From contig CBIFWW010000010.1 of NCBI GenBank assembly GCA_966186435.1, positions 1 to 47,837 on the forward strand: DNA of 47,837 nt. The letters run 5' to 3'. Positions 15,419 to 24,614 of the stretch are shown one piece after another (position 1 is the stretch's first letter; every line of letters begins with the position of its first letter). This DNA is from CBIFWW01 sp966186435 (GTDB lineage: Bacteria > Pseudomonadota > Gammaproteobacteria > Enterobacterales > Enterobacteriaceae). A program made the translations under genes and the position numbers. The notes beneath the pieces are model-generated. The model did no database searches. It saw nothing but the letters and a program-made list of their open reading frames with translations, and was not told where the DNA came from.

Positions 15419-16690
15419 ATGGCAAGTAATCTCATTCAACAATTGCAAGAGCGTGGCCTGGTTGCCCAGGTAACGGACGAAGTTGCACTAGCAGAGCGCC
15501 TGGCGCAAGGCCCGATTGCTCTCTATTGCGGCTTCGATCCGACGGCGGACAGCTTGCATTTGGGCCATCTGGTTCCATTACTGTGCTTGAAGCGCTTCCA
15601 ACTGGCGGGCCACACCCCGGTGGCGCTGGTGGGCGGGGCAACTGGTCTGATTGGTGACCCAAGCTTTAAGGCAGCAGAGCGTAAGCTTAATACCGAGGAT
15701 ACTGTTCAAGAGTGGGTTGATAAAATCCGCAAACAGGTGGCTCCGTTCCTCGATTTTAACGCCCAAGGTAATGCGGCCATCGCTGCCAACAACTATGACT
15801 GGTTCGGCGGCATGAACGTGCTGACCTTCCTGCGTGATATCGGTAAACACTTCTCTGTTAACCAGATGATTAATAAAGAAGCGGTAAAGCAGCGCTTGAA
15901 CCGTGACGACCAGGGGATCTCCTTTACTGAATTCTCCTATAATTTGTTGCAGGGGTATGACTTTGCTTGCCTGAACAAGCTGCACGGCGTGTGCCTGCAA
16001 ATTGGTGGCTCCGATCAGTGGGGTAACATTACCTCCGGTATCGATCTGACCCGCCGTCTGCACCAGCAGCAGGCCTTCGGTCTGACCGTTCCGCTGATCA
16101 CCAAAGCCGATGGCACTAAATTCGGTAAAACCGAAGGCGGCGCAGTATGGCTCGATCCGAAGAAGACCAGCCCGTACAAGTTCTACCAGTTCTGGATCAA
16201 CACCGCTGATGCGGATGTGTATCGCTTCCTCAAGTTCTTCACCTTTATGAGCCTGGAAGCGATTAATGCGCTGGAAGAAGAAGATAAAAACAGCGGCAAA
16301 GCCCCGCGTGCCCAGTACGTGCTGGCTGAAGAAGTGACCGGCCTGGTACACGGTGCCGCAGGTCTGGAAGCGGCCAAGCGTATCACCGCCAGCCTGTTCA
16401 GCGGCGATCTCAGCAGCATGAGTGAAGAAGACTTCGCCCAGCTGGCACAGGATGGCATGCCAATGGTTGAAATGGAAAAAGGCGCAGACCTGATGCAAGC
16501 GCTGGTCGATTCCGATCTGCAACCCTCCCGTGGCCAGGCCCGTAAAACTATTGCTTCCAACGCCATCACCATCAACGGTGAAAAACAGTCCGATGCGGAA
16601 TACGTTTTTGCCGATAGCGACCGTTTATTTGGCCGCTATACCCTATTGCGCCGTGGTAAGAAAAACTACTGCCTGGTGTGCTGGAAGTAA
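15419..16690 (+). CDS. tyrS: Tyrosyl-tRNA synthetase
   Basis: Class I aminoacyl-tRNA synthetase charging tRNA-Tyr, a cytoplasmic homodimer. The 423-residue product has the HIGH-type motif HLGH (47-50), GGSDQWGN, the KMSKS-type loop KFGKT (234-238), and a C-terminal S4-like RNA-binding domain (SRGQARKTIASNAITINGE). The ATG at 15419 follows GGAGA at a normal distance and gives the E. coli N terminus. In E. coli pdxY follows directly; here tyrS ends at a strong terminator and gstA is convergent. Confidence 0.97.
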   Translation: MASNLIQQLQERGLVAQVTDEVALAERLAQGPIALYCGFDPTADSLHLGHLVPLLCLKRFQLAGHTPVALVGGATGLIGDPSFKAAERKLNTEDTVQEWVDKIRKQVAPFLDFNAQGNAAIAANNYDWFGGMNVLTFLRDIGKHFSVNQMINKEAVKQRLNRDDQGISFTEFSYNLLQGYDFACLNKLHGVCLQIGGSDQWGNITSGIDLTRRLHQQQAFGLTVPLITKADGTKFGKTEGGAVWLDPKKTSPYKFYQFWINTADADVYRFLKFFTFMSLEAINALEEEDKNSGKAPRAQYVLAEEVTGLVHGAAGLEAAKRITASLFSGDLSSMSEEDFAQLAQDGMPMVEMEKGADLMQALVDSDLQPSRGQARKTIASNAITINGEKQSDAEYVFADSDRLFGRYTLLRRGKKNYCLVCWK

Positions 16691-16710
16691 CCGTTAGTGA
16701 TTAAAACGTC

Positions 16711-16743
16711 ACAACAAAACCCGGCAGCGCCGGGTTTTGTTGT
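16711..16743. terminator. Two-way terminator between tyrS and gstA
   Basis: A 15-bp perfect stem (ACAACAAAACCCGGC and its complement) with a 3-base loop. A/T-rich flanks on both arms supply a U-rich tail in either direction. Confidence 0.9.
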
Positions 16744-16754
16744 ATCTACAGGGG

Positions 16755-17357
16755 TTAAATTCCTTCTGCCGCCATCGCCGCTTTAATCGACGGGCGCTCG
16801 GCGGCATCTTTCATAAAGCGGTGAATATTTGCCAGATGGCTGATATCTAGTTTGACCGCCTGTGCCCAGCGCAACACGGTAAACAGATAGGCATCGGCGA
16901 TAGAGAAACGGTTGCCAAGCAGCCACTCTTTATCCACCAGTTGCTCATCGATAAAACTCAGTTTTTTCTCAAGCGTAGCCCGTACCGTTGGCTTAAAATC
17001 TTCCGGGGTATCCGGGCGGAGCAGTGGCGTAAAGCCTTTGTGGATTTCAGTGGCGATAAAATTGAGCTTTTCCAGGGTGTGGTAGCGGGCCATGCTGCCC
17101 ACCGGTGCCAGCAGCTGGCGGTCGGGTTTGTGGTCAGCCAGGTATTGCATGATCACTACACCCTCTGTCAGCAATGAACCGTCATCCAGCAGCAGGGCCG
17201 GGACCATGCCAGTTGGGTTAATTGCCAGATAATCGTCACCGTTCTCCAGGGTCTTGGTCTGTAAATTGACCGCGTCGAGGGTGAAATCCATCCCGGTTTC
17301 ACGTAGGACGATGTGCGAGGCGAGGGAACATGCGCCAGCCTTATAGAATAGCTTCAT
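16755..17357 (-). CDS. gstA: Glutathione S-transferase, beta class
   Basis: Conjugates glutathione to electrophiles in the cytoplasm. The 200-residue protein has the thioredoxin-like N domain with C10 (AGACSLASH) and the NPTGMVPALLLDDG cis-proline segment, followed by an all-helical C domain containing H106; C10 and H106 define the beta class. The ribosome site AAGGAGA lies well before the ATG. It is convergent with tyrS across a shared terminator and downstream of dtpA on the same strand, but with its own gap. Confidence 0.95.
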   Translation of the reverse strand: MKLFYKAGACSLASHIVLRETGMDFTLDAVNLQTKTLENGDDYLAINPTGMVPALLLDDGSLLTEGVVIMQYLADHKPDRQLLAPVGSMARYHTLEKLNFIATEIHKGFTPLLRPDTPEDFKPTVRATLEKKLSFIDEQLVDKEWLLGNRFSIADAYLFTVLRWAQAVKLDISHLANIHRFMKDAAERPSIKAAMAAEGI

Positions 17358-17477
17358 TACAATCTCCTTGGGTTGCCTGATAGCAGTAGGGTAGAGCGTG
17401 ACAGATCCAGTTGAAAAGTTTATTACATGGACGAAGAAGGATTGTCAGCAATAGCGCACTTTTTACTGATTTAAGCA

Positions 17478-17506
17478 CAAAAAAACCGCTCAATGAGCGG
17501 CTTTTT
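17478..17506 (-). terminator. dtpA terminator
   Basis: On the minus strand CCGCTC-ATT-GAGCGG with A-rich left flank, followed by TTTTTTT directly after the dtpA stop. Confidence 0.9.
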
Positions 17507-17520
17507 ATCAGAACAGGTAC

Positions 17521-19026
17521 TTAGTTGGCAGTAACAGGTTTGGCGTCAGCCACCGGTTGTGAATCCTGGGTCATGCGGTTCAGCATAGGCGCTGTTAGCA
17601 GCATCAAGGCGGAAATCACAGCGGTCACGAGGCCAATCTGCATGAACACATGGCCGTAGACGCTCAGGGATTGAAGCGGGTCGGTCACGTTTTCCGGTAC
17701 CGCCATCATGTTAGCCACGCGGCCAGCAATCAGTGCCGCACCGGCAGTGGTCAGGAACCAGCTACCCATGATGAAGCCCATCAGACGCTGTGGAACCAGC
17801 TGTGCCACCATCGCCAGGCCCAAACCAGAAATCATCAGTTCACCGATACTTTGCAGAGCGTAGCTTAGGATCAGCCAGTTCACGGAGACAATACCGGCAT
17901 CAGAGGCGAAGCGGGCGCCCAGCGGCAGCACCAGGAAGGCCAGGGAGCACAGGATCATCCCGAAAGCAAACTTGTGTGGCATTGGCATACGGTCGCCCAT
18001 CTTGTTGTAGATGGCGGCCAGGATTGGGCTACCAATCATGATCCAGAATGGGTTCAGTGCCTGGAACTGCTCTGGTTCGAAGGCAATACCCAGAATGGAG
18101 TGCTCAACGTTGCGAATAGCGAAGAAGTTCAAAGAGGTTGGCATCTGGCTGTACAGTACAAAGAAGACGATCGCTTCAACCATTAAGGTGAAAGCCACAA
18201 TCATCTTACGGCGAGCCGCGCCCTGCATAGCGAAAGTTTCTTTAGCGAAAATGATAACGATACCCAACGCCACTACACCCAGAACCATGCGGGCGATTTC
18301 CTGGTTATGCAGCAGCCAGGTAGCAATGCACACCAGCACCGCAATACCTACGAGAGTAGCCAGCAGTTTGCTCCATACCAATGGGGCGAAGTCAGGTTTG
18401 GAACCGTAGTTTTTCACCCAGCGGCGGCAGAACATGAAGTTCACCAGGGTCAGCACCATACCCACGACGCTCAGTGCGAAAGCGGTGCTCCAGCCGTAGT
18501 TAGCGGCCAGCCACGGGGTAGCCAGCATAGAAACGAAGGAACCAATGTTGATGGCCATGTAGTACATGGTAAATGCACCATCCAGACGGGGATCGTCTTT
18601 CTCGTAGCAGGTAGATAGCAGTGAGGAAGGGTTGGCTTTAAACAGACCATTGCCCACGGCGATAGTGGCCATACCAGCATAAACGATACCCGCATCATGG
18701 CCAGACCAGGCCACCAGGGCGTAACCAATCGCCAGCACGATGGCACCCATGACAATAACGCGTTTGGTACCCAGAACTTTATCACCCAACCAACCCCCTA
18801 CAGCCACCAGGCCATAAACCAGGGCGCTAAAGGAAGAGAACAGCGTGATGGAGTCAGATTCAGAAAGCCCCAGTTGCTTAACCAGGTAGACGGCCATAAT
18901 GCCTTGCAGGCCGTAGAAGCCGAAGCGCTCCCATAATTCGATAGAGAAAATCAGGTAGAACGACTTCGGTTGTTTGAAAGCGTTCAAACTCACGCTTTCT
19001 GTTGGTTTATTGTTTGCAGTTGACAC
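17521..19026 (-). CDS. dtpA: Dipeptide/tripeptide permease A
   Basis: Proton-coupled importer of di- and tripeptides in the inner membrane (POT/PTR family of the major facilitator superfamily). The 501-residue product has about 14 membrane helices; the POT signature ExxERF (IELWERFGFYG) is at residues 30-40, the second signature FTMYYMAINIGSF about residue 153, and GELMISGLGLAM late. Translation probably begins at GTG, with GAGG seven bases upstream. Upstream lies a 600-base gene-free region. It is the tppB/dtpA position of E. coli. Confidence 0.96.
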   Translation of the reverse strand: MSTANNKPTESVSLNAFKQPKSFYLIFSIELWERFGFYGLQGIMAVYLVKQLGLSESDSITLFSSFSALVYGLVAVGGWLGDKVLGTKRVIVMGAIVLAIGYALVAWSGHDAGIVYAGMATIAVGNGLFKANPSSLLSTCYEKDDPRLDGAFTMYYMAINIGSFVSMLATPWLAANYGWSTAFALSVVGMVLTLVNFMFCRRWVKNYGSKPDFAPLVWSKLLATLVGIAVLVCIATWLLHNQEIARMVLGVVALGIVIIFAKETFAMQGAARRKMIVAFTLMVEAIVFFVLYSQMPTSLNFFAIRNVEHSILGIAFEPEQFQALNPFWIMIGSPILAAIYNKMGDRMPMPHKFAFGMILCSLAFLVLPLGARFASDAGIVSVNWLILSYALQSIGELMISGLGLAMVAQLVPQRLMGFIMGSWFLTTAGAALIAGRVANMMAVPENVTDPLQSLSVYGHVFMQIGLVTAVISALMLLTAPMLNRMTQDSQPVADAKPVTAN

Positions 19027-19609
19027 ATATACCTCTTATTTCGCGGCTCACTTAAAGCGCGAGCGGTCGAGCGGTGGCACCTCGTGGGTCGCCACTTTCT
19101 AGTTATAAAGGAGGGTTAATACCGAATTAATGTTCCCTATCCAGCGCTATCAGGCAATAGTCTGGAAATACTCTGTTACAACTAAAGTATATCGAATAAT
19201 GCGCTTAAAACATAATTGTTATTCAGCGTTAAATTTTATGAAGAGTAAATTTACCAAATTTTTATCTGTGAGAGGCTCATTAATTACCACATACAGTGAT
19301 ATATTTTGCTGTTAAGGGTTTAACTTGGAGGATATCACCGGATGTACAGAAACGTCTGGTTTATTGTATTGGTCACTTAATAAACATCTATGTGAAACCA
19401 ATGCGTTGAATAAATAAAACAGCATTAAATTTAACATTGTGTTATCAAAGTGATCTTACTCACAAATTGATGGAAAATTCCGAGAGAAAAAAAAAGTTTC
19501 TATTAGTTTTGGCGATTGGTTACAGCAGGAAACTAGCATTGGGCAAGATTAGTCAGTGAATAGTTATGCAATTATCGCTGTATAAAGAATAGACATTACT
19601 AACAGAAAC
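19027..19609. other. Gene-free region upstream of dtpA
   Basis: About 580 AT-rich bases between dtpA and the nth end of the rnf operon. The dtpA promoter must be here; near 19073-19095 there is a short GTGGC/GCCAC inverted repeat in the dtpA leader, and an A9 run near 19487. The one 61-codon frame lacks a ribosome site or similarity. No RNA gene is recognised. Confidence 0.5.
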
Positions 19610-19632
19610 ATAAGCCTGCAAAAGCGCAGGCT
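19610..19632 (-). terminator. Terminator of the rnf-nth operon
   Basis: On the minus strand AGCCTGC-N6-GCAGGCT followed by TATGTTT, ten bases after the nth stop. The T run is imperfect. Confidence 0.6.
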
Positions 19633-19641
19633 ATTCTGACG

Positions 19642-20277
19642 TTAGATTTCCACTTTCTCTGCATACTCACACAAATCTTCTATAAGGCAGGCACCACAGC
19701 GGGGCTTACGGGCCACACAGGTGTAGCGGCCGTGTAAAATAAGCCAGTGATGGCAGTCCACTTTAAACTCTGATGGGACCACTTTCAGTAGCTTATCCTC
19801 CACCTGCTCGACATTTTTACCGATGGCAAAATGTGTCCGATTGCAAACCCGGAAAATATGGGTGTCCACGGCGATAGTCGGCCAGCCAAAGGCGGTATTG
19901 AGCACCACATTGGCGGTCTTACGCCCAACACCGGGCAGGGCCTCCAGAGCCTCACGGCTCTCCGGCACCTCACCGCTATGCTGCTCCAGCAGGATGCGGC
20001 AGGTCTTAATGACGTTCTCCGCTTTGCTGTTAAACAGGCCGATAGTCTTGATATAGCTTTTTACCCCGTCCACGCCGAGATCGAGCATCGCTTGGGGGGT
20101 GTTTGCTACCGGATAGAGCAAGGCAGTGGCTTTATTGACGCTGACATCGGTCGCCTGGGCGGAAAGTAGCACCGCGATCAGTAATTCAAAGGGGGAGGTA
20201 AAGTTTAACTCGGTGGTGGGGTGCGGGTTATTGTCCCGCAGCCGGGCTAAAATCTCCCGGCGTTTAGTGTTATTCAT
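19642..20277 (-). CDS. nth: Endonuclease III (DNA glycosylase/AP lyase)
   Basis: Removes oxidised pyrimidines from DNA and cuts the strand at the abasic site. The 211-residue protein has the helix-hairpin-helix (LPGVGRKTANVV) with catalytic K120, and D138 in VDTHIFRV. The C-terminal [4Fe-4S] loop ligands are C187, C194, C197 and C203 with the standard C-x6-C-x2-C-x5-C spacing. Its ATG overlaps the rnfE stop (ATGA), so it is the translationally coupled last gene of the rnf operon, as in E. coli. Confidence 0.97.
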   Translation of the reverse strand: MNNTKRREILARLRDNNPHPTTELNFTSPFELLIAVLLSAQATDVSVNKATALLYPVANTPQAMLDLGVDGVKSYIKTIGLFNSKAENVIKTCRILLEQHSGEVPESREALEALPGVGRKTANVVLNTAFGWPTIAVDTHIFRVCNRTHFAIGKNVEQVEDKLLKVVPSEFKVDCHHWLILHGRYTCVARKPRCGACLIEDLCEYAEKVEI

Positions 20278-20963
20278 AGCGCTTTCCCTGGTTGTACCTC
20301 GGCCAGCACTTGTTTCCTGGCGCGGCGGGCTTTCATCCGTTCATCGATTAAGTATTTTACGGCCAGCATCAGGCCCAGGCCGATAAATGCCCCCGGTGGC
20401 AGCATCGCCAGCAGGAAGGGGGTATCCGTATGGAACACTTCTATCCGCAGCATCTTAGCCCAGGGGCCTAACAGGCTATCGGCCCCGTCAAACAGTGTCC
20501 CGTTGCCGAGGATTTCACGCAAGGAGCCGAGGACAAACATCGCCGCCGTTGCCCCCAGCCCAATAGCAAAACCATCCAGAGCAGAGTGGAACACGCCATT
20601 CTTGGCGGCAAAGGCTTCGGCCCGGCCCACCACGATGCAGTTGGTCACAATCAACGGAATAAAAATCCCCAAAGACTGATACAAGCCAAAGGCGTAGGCA
20701 TTGATTAGCATTTGTACCATGCTGACCACTGCCGCGATGATCATCACATAGATTGGGATACGCACTGCCGGGGGCATCCAGCGGCGGAAGGCGGAGATAG
20801 CGCTGTTGGTTAATGTCAGCACTAGGGTGGTTGCCAGCCCAAGGCCAAGGGCATTGGTGGCGGTGGAGGTCACCGCCAGTAGCGGGCACATCCCCAGTAG
20901 CTGTACCAGAGCTGAGTTGTTCTTCCACAGGCCCTGAACAAATATCTCTTTGATACTAGTCAT
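20274..20963 (-). CDS. rnfE: RnfE/RsxE, membrane subunit of the Rnf electron-transfer complex
   Basis: Integral membrane subunit with about six helices, homologous to RnfA and NqrD. In gammaproteobacteria Rnf moves electrons between NADH and ferredoxin-like carriers across the inner membrane; in E. coli (Rsx) it keeps SoxR reduced. The 229-residue form starting at 20963 has GGAG seven bases upstream; the longer frame starts at GTG 20975 with no ribosome site. Conserved parts include the GLCPLLAV-type segment (here GMCPLLAV), IPLIVTNCIVVGRAEAFA and LGSLREILGNG. It overlaps rnfG by 8 bases and nth by 4. Confidence 0.95.
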   Translation of the reverse strand: MTSIKEIFVQGLWKNNSALVQLLGMCPLLAVTSTATNALGLGLATTLVLTLTNSAISAFRRWMPPAVRIPIYVMIIAAVVSMVQMLINAYAFGLYQSLGIFIPLIVTNCIVVGRAEAFAAKNGVFHSALDGFAIGLGATAAMFVLGSLREILGNGTLFDGADSLLGPWAKMLRIEVFHTDTPFLLAMLPPGAFIGLGLMLAVKYLIDERMKARRARKQVLAEVQPGKAL

Positions 20964-21585
20964 TGGCGACTCCACAGGTGCTTAATTCCGGTAGGCGGGT
21001 TGGGATGGTTTCGGCAAATAGCCCGGCACGCTTCACTGCGTTGACCACCGCCCTGGGTGTAATGGTGGCCCCGGTAAACTGATCGAACTGGCCGCCGTCC
21101 TTCTTCACAGCCCATTTGGCATCATTCGGGCCACTAATGTTCTGCCCGCTAAAGCCGGTGATCCAGCGGCTCAGGCGTAATTCAATTTTATCACCCAGCC
21201 CCGGGGTTTCATGGTGTTCCGTCACCCGGGTGCCAAGGATGGTGCCGTTGAAATCCACCCCCACCAGGATTTTAATCGCCCCGGAATAGCCATCGGGCGC
21301 GGTGGCCTCCAGCACGGCAGCCACCGGTTTATCGGCTTTGCGCGCCAGGTAGAGGTGATGGACGCCACGGCCCAACTGGGGATCTTCGATCAGATAGCAA
21401 CTCTGTTGAGGGTTATTGTCGTACAGCTCTGGCGGCAATACCTGATCGAACAGCGCCTGCTGCTGCACCGTGGCCTGGTGGGCGATGGTGCTTTTGGTTA
21501 ATTCGTTCACCAGGGCCGTTAGGCCGGTGGTAATGGCGGCAAACACCGCCAGAGTGACGCCATGTTTTTGCAAAGTCTTTAACAC
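20956..21585 (-). CDS. rnfG: RnfG/RsxG, FMN-bearing periplasmic subunit of Rnf
   Basis: A 209-residue protein with one N-terminal membrane anchor (about residues 9-27) and a periplasmic domain that carries FMN bound covalently to a threonine. The flavinylation motif is TGATIT at 171-176, with T174 the expected FMN site. HETPGLGDKIE is the other family signature. It follows rnfD with a 9-base gap and overlaps rnfE. Attachment of FMN needs an ApbE flavin transferase, which is not encoded in this window. Confidence 0.95.
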   Translation of the reverse strand: MLKTLQKHGVTLAVFAAITTGLTALVNELTKSTIAHQATVQQQALFDQVLPPELYDNNPQQSCYLIEDPQLGRGVHHLYLARKADKPVAAVLEATAPDGYSGAIKILVGVDFNGTILGTRVTEHHETPGLGDKIELRLSRWITGFSGQNISGPNDAKWAVKKDGGQFDQFTGATITPRAVVNAVKRAGLFAETIPTRLPELSTCGVAND

Positions 21586-21594
21586 GGGGAGTCC

Positions 21595-22650
21595 TTAGCG
21601 GCGGTGGCCGTAAACCCGAGGGCGGGTGTAGTAATCAATTAATGGCACGGTGATGTTCGCCAGCAACACGGCAAAAGCCACCCCATCCGGGTAACCGCCC
21701 CAGGTGCGGATCAGCCACACCAGCACACCGGCCAAAGCGGCATAAATCATGCGCCCCCGGTTGGTGGTGGAGGCCGTCACCGGGTCTGTCAGTATAAAGA
21801 AGGCGCCAAACATGGTGGCCCCGGAGAACAAATGAATCATCGGGCTGGCGCATTTATCCGGGGATAGCCACCAACCCAACAGGGAGCAGATAAACAGGGA
21901 AGCGAGAAACGCCACCGGGATATGCCAGCGGATAGCGCCCTTGGCCAGTAACAGTGCGCCACCTAGCAGCCAGGCCAGGTTAATCCACTGCCAACCAATG
22001 CCAGCCAGCACGCCGCCAAAGATCGGGGCTTGCAGCAGTGACTCGGCGCTTTTACCTCCGTGAAGACCGGTCTTGAAGGTATCCAGCGGGGTCGCCTGGC
22101 TAATGCCATCGATACCGATTTTGAGTTCATGGAGGGTCAGGCCCGCGGAAGTGTGGCCGGTGAAGATCATCCCCAGCACATCGGGGAGCCCGGGCGCCGT
22201 AGCCGCCAGGCTTTCCGGCGGTAACCAACTGGTCATCTGCACCGGGAAAGAGATCAGCAGCACCACATAACCTACCATCGCCGGGTTAAAAGGATTATTG
22301 CCTAAGCCGCCGTAAAGTTGCTTGGCGATGATCACTGCAAAGAAGGTGCCTAATACCACCATCCACCAGGGGGCCAGGGGGGGAATGCTGGCGGCCAGTA
22401 ACAGGCCCGTCAGTAACCCGGAATAGTCGCCAATTACACTGCCTAAAGGGGCTTTACGCAGCCGGGCTACGGCGGTTTCAGCCAGCAGGGCGCTGGCAGC
22501 GGCCAGCGCCAACTGCACCAGAATACCCGGGCCAAAGAAATACCACTGGGCGGCCAGGGCCGGGATCATGGCACCAATCACCAGGGCCATGATTTTGGCG
22601 GTCTGCCGGTGGTTACGGGTATAGGGTGAACTTGCGATACGGAAAACCAT
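21595..22650 (-). CDS. rnfD: RnfD/RsxD, FMN-bearing membrane subunit of Rnf
   Basis: A 351-residue integral membrane protein related to NqrB with about nine or ten helices. T187 in SQATPLD matches the residue that carries covalent FMN in Vibrio RnfD. The conserved GGLGNNPFNPAMVGYVVLL and FSGATMFGAFFILTDPVTAS segments are intact. It starts two bases after the rnfC stop, indicating coupled translation. Confidence 0.95.
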   Translation of the reverse strand: MVFRIASSPYTRNHRQTAKIMALVIGAMIPALAAQWYFFGPGILVQLALAAASALLAETAVARLRKAPLGSVIGDYSGLLTGLLLAASIPPLAPWWMVVLGTFFAVIIAKQLYGGLGNNPFNPAMVGYVVLLISFPVQMTSWLPPESLAATAPGLPDVLGMIFTGHTSAGLTLHELKIGIDGISQATPLDTFKTGLHGGKSAESLLQAPIFGGVLAGIGWQWINLAWLLGGALLLAKGAIRWHIPVAFLASLFICSLLGWWLSPDKCASPMIHLFSGATMFGAFFILTDPVTASTTNRGRMIYAALAGVLVWLIRTWGGYPDGVAFAVLLANITVPLIDYYTRPRVYGHRR

Positions 22651-22652
22651 TA

Positions 22653-24614
22653 TTATTCCTGCTGAGATTGCTGTGCAGCCTTGCGGGCCTTGGCACGGGC
22701 GATTGCCGCTTCAACGGCTGCCTTACGCGGGTCGATAGCGTTCTCTTCCGGGGCGGCGCTTTCGGTGGCTTCTACCGCCTGGGCCGCTTTGCGGGCTTTA
22801 GCCCGAGCGATAGCGGCTTCCACGGCGGCCTTGCGCGGGTCGGTAGCGTCCTCATCTGGGGCCGCGCTTTCAGGGGCTTCTACGGCCTGGGCGGCTTTGC
22901 GTGCTTTAGCCCGGGCAATAGCGGCTTCCACCGCGTTTTTACGGGGATCGGTGACGTTATCCGCCGGGATCACCACCTGCTCACTGGCTTTAGCCGCCTG
23001 GCGTTGGCGGGCCTCGGCTTTACGGGCTTCACGGGCGGCGATGGCAGCCTGATTGTCTGGCAGGGCACCGGCTTTGATTTCTATGATTTGGGCCGCATCG
23101 GCTTTTTTCTCGCGGATACGGGCCAGGGCAGCCTGGATCGCGGCATTGTCTTTTTCCGCAGGCTGCACCGCGGCAGCCTGATGGCGCGCCTGACGGGCGG
23201 CTTTTTCTTTTTCCAGCCGCAGCTGGCGGGCTTCAAAGCGGCTTTTGGCTTCCGCATTGCGCCGGGCTTCATCGCGGATGGCGTTAATTTCCGCCTTTTC
23301 CTGACGGAAGTACTGCACCAGCGGGATGCTGCTTGGGCATACCCAGGCACAGGCCCCGCACTCAATACAATCAGCGATATTGTGGGCCTGGGCTTTATCG
23401 TGCTGCTGGCCTTTACTAAACCAGTAAAGCTGCTGGGGCAGGAGATCTGCCGGGCAGGCATCGGCGCAGGCGCTACAGCGGATGCAGCTTTGCTCCGGCG
23501 GTTGTTCACCCATTTCGCTTTCGGAAGGCGCCAGCAAACAGTTAGTGATTTTCACTACCGGCACATCCAGATTCGGCAGGGTGAAGCCCATCAGCGGGCC
23601 GCCCATAATCACCATCTGGCCCGCACAGGCATGAAAATGAGCGAAATCCATCAAATGGCGCACCGGGGTACCCAGCCGCGCCCAGACATTCCCTTGGTGG
23701 GTGACGGCCTCCCCGGTGAGGGTGACCACGCGCTCGGTAAGCGGTTCACCATCCACCACCGCCCGTTTGACTGCATAGGCGGTGCCGACGTTTTGCATCA
23801 ACACCCCGATATCGGAGGAACGGCCGCCGTGGGGCACCTGTTTGCCGGTGAGGATCTGGGTGAGCTGCTTGGCCCCGCCGGAGGGGTATTTGGTCGGGAT
23901 CACCCGCAGGCTGATGTCATGGCAACCGGCCAGCACTGCCCGCAGCATGGAGATCGCCTGGGGCTTGTTGTCTTCGATTCCAATTAAGATCTGGCGCGGC
24001 TTGAGTACGTGGCCAAGGATGCGGATCCCTTCCACCACCTGCGCAGCACAATCTTGCATCAGGCGATCATCGGCGGTGATATACGGCTCGCATTCCGCAG
24101 CATTAATAATCAGGGTTTCGATCTTATCGCCGCCGCCCTGTAATTTGGTGCCAGTGGGGAAACCGGCCCCGCCTAAACCCGCCACACCGTATTGATGGAT
24201 GCGCTCGATAAGTGCTTCCCGGCTATGGTTCTGGTAATCCGGCCATGGGGTGCGCGGCATCCAGCTGTCCTCGCCGTCGGCATCAATAATCACGCACAAC
24301 TCCGCCAGCCCGGAAGGGTGGGCGGTGGTGTGTGGCGTAATCGCCGTGACGGTGCCTGAGGTCGGGGCGTGAACCGGCAGCATCCGGCCTTTGCCGTAAG
24401 TTAATGGCTGGCCGCGCAGCACGTGGTCACCCACCGCCACGCACAGCTCACCCTCACTACCCAGGTGCTGTTTCAACGGGATAATAAACTGGCCCGCTAA
24501 CGGAACCTGGCGCAAAGGTGTCCCGCTGGATTGGGTTTTCATTTCCGGCGGGTGAATACCGCCGTCGAAGTCCCAGACTTTATCTTTGTGAAACGCAGAA
24601 AATAGCTTAAGCAT
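22653..24614 (-). CDS. rnfC: RnfC/RsxC, NADH- and Fe-S-binding subunit of Rnf
   Basis: A 653-residue membrane-associated subunit that is the likely NADH entry point. It has an N-terminal barrel-sandwich region, an NADH/FMN-binding Rossmann-like core (GLGGAGFPTG near 145-155, and NAAECEPYITADDR), then two [4Fe-4S] ferredoxin motifs: C377/C380/C383/C387 and C416/C419/C422/C426. The last 220 or so residues are an Ala/Arg/Lys-rich helical tail ending in a threefold 36-residue repeat. Such tails vary greatly in length among relatives. It overlaps rnfB by 8 bases. Confidence 0.95.
   Translation of the reverse strand: MLKLFSAFHKDKVWDFDGGIHPPEMKTQSSGTPLRQVPLAGQFIIPLKQHLGSEGELCVAVGDHVLRGQPLTYGKGRMLPVHAPTSGTVTAITPHTTAHPSGLAELCVIIDADGEDSWMPRTPWPDYQNHSREALIERIHQYGVAGLGGAGFPTGTKLQGGGDKIETLIINAAECEPYITADDRLMQDCAAQVVEGIRILGHVLKPRQILIGIEDNKPQAISMLRAVLAGCHDISLRVIPTKYPSGGAKQLTQILTGKQVPHGGRSSDIGVLMQNVGTAYAVKRAVVDGEPLTERVVTLTGEAVTHQGNVWARLGTPVRHLMDFAHFHACAGQMVIMGGPLMGFTLPNLDVPVVKITNCLLAPSESEMGEQPPEQSCIRCSACADACPADLLPQQLYWFSKGQQHDKAQAHNIADCIECGACAWVCPSSIPLVQYFRQEKAEINAIRDEARRNAEAKSRFEARQLRLEKEKAARQARHQAAAVQPAEKDNAAIQAALARIREKKADAAQIIEIKAGALPDNQAAIAAREARKAEARQRQAAKASEQVVIPADNVTDPRKNAVEAAIARAKARKAAQAVEAPESAAPDEDATDPRKAAVEAAIARAKARKAAQAVEATESAAPEENAIDPRKAAVEAAIARAKARKAAQQSQQE
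22671..22949 (-). repeat. Threefold 108-bp repeat in the rnfC tail
   Basis: Three in-frame units begin at 22949, 22841 and 22733 (minus strand), each opening with DPRK, then a shared block AVEAAIARAKARKAAQ, and a variable acidic linker. The third unit is cut to 63 bp by the end of the gene. DNA identity is high, which invites unequal recombination and copy-number change. Confidence 0.9.

Noticed and set aside
15578..16522. A 314-codon open frame antisense to tyrS
   Set aside because: Shadow of the strongly conserved tyrS reading frame; no ribosome site or recognisable domain.
19130..19315. A 61-codon frame in the dtpA-nth gap
   Set aside because: No ribosome site, AT-rich composition typical of intergenic DNA, no similarity.
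22671..22949. Periodic sequence that might be a CRISPR array
   Set aside because: Units are 108 bp, in frame, and encode a continuous protein; there are no short identical repeats with unique spacers.
22626..23987. A 453-codon open frame antisense to rnfC
   Set aside because: It mirrors the Ala/Arg-rich rnfC code, has no family similarity, and the sense strand encodes complete Fe-S motifs.
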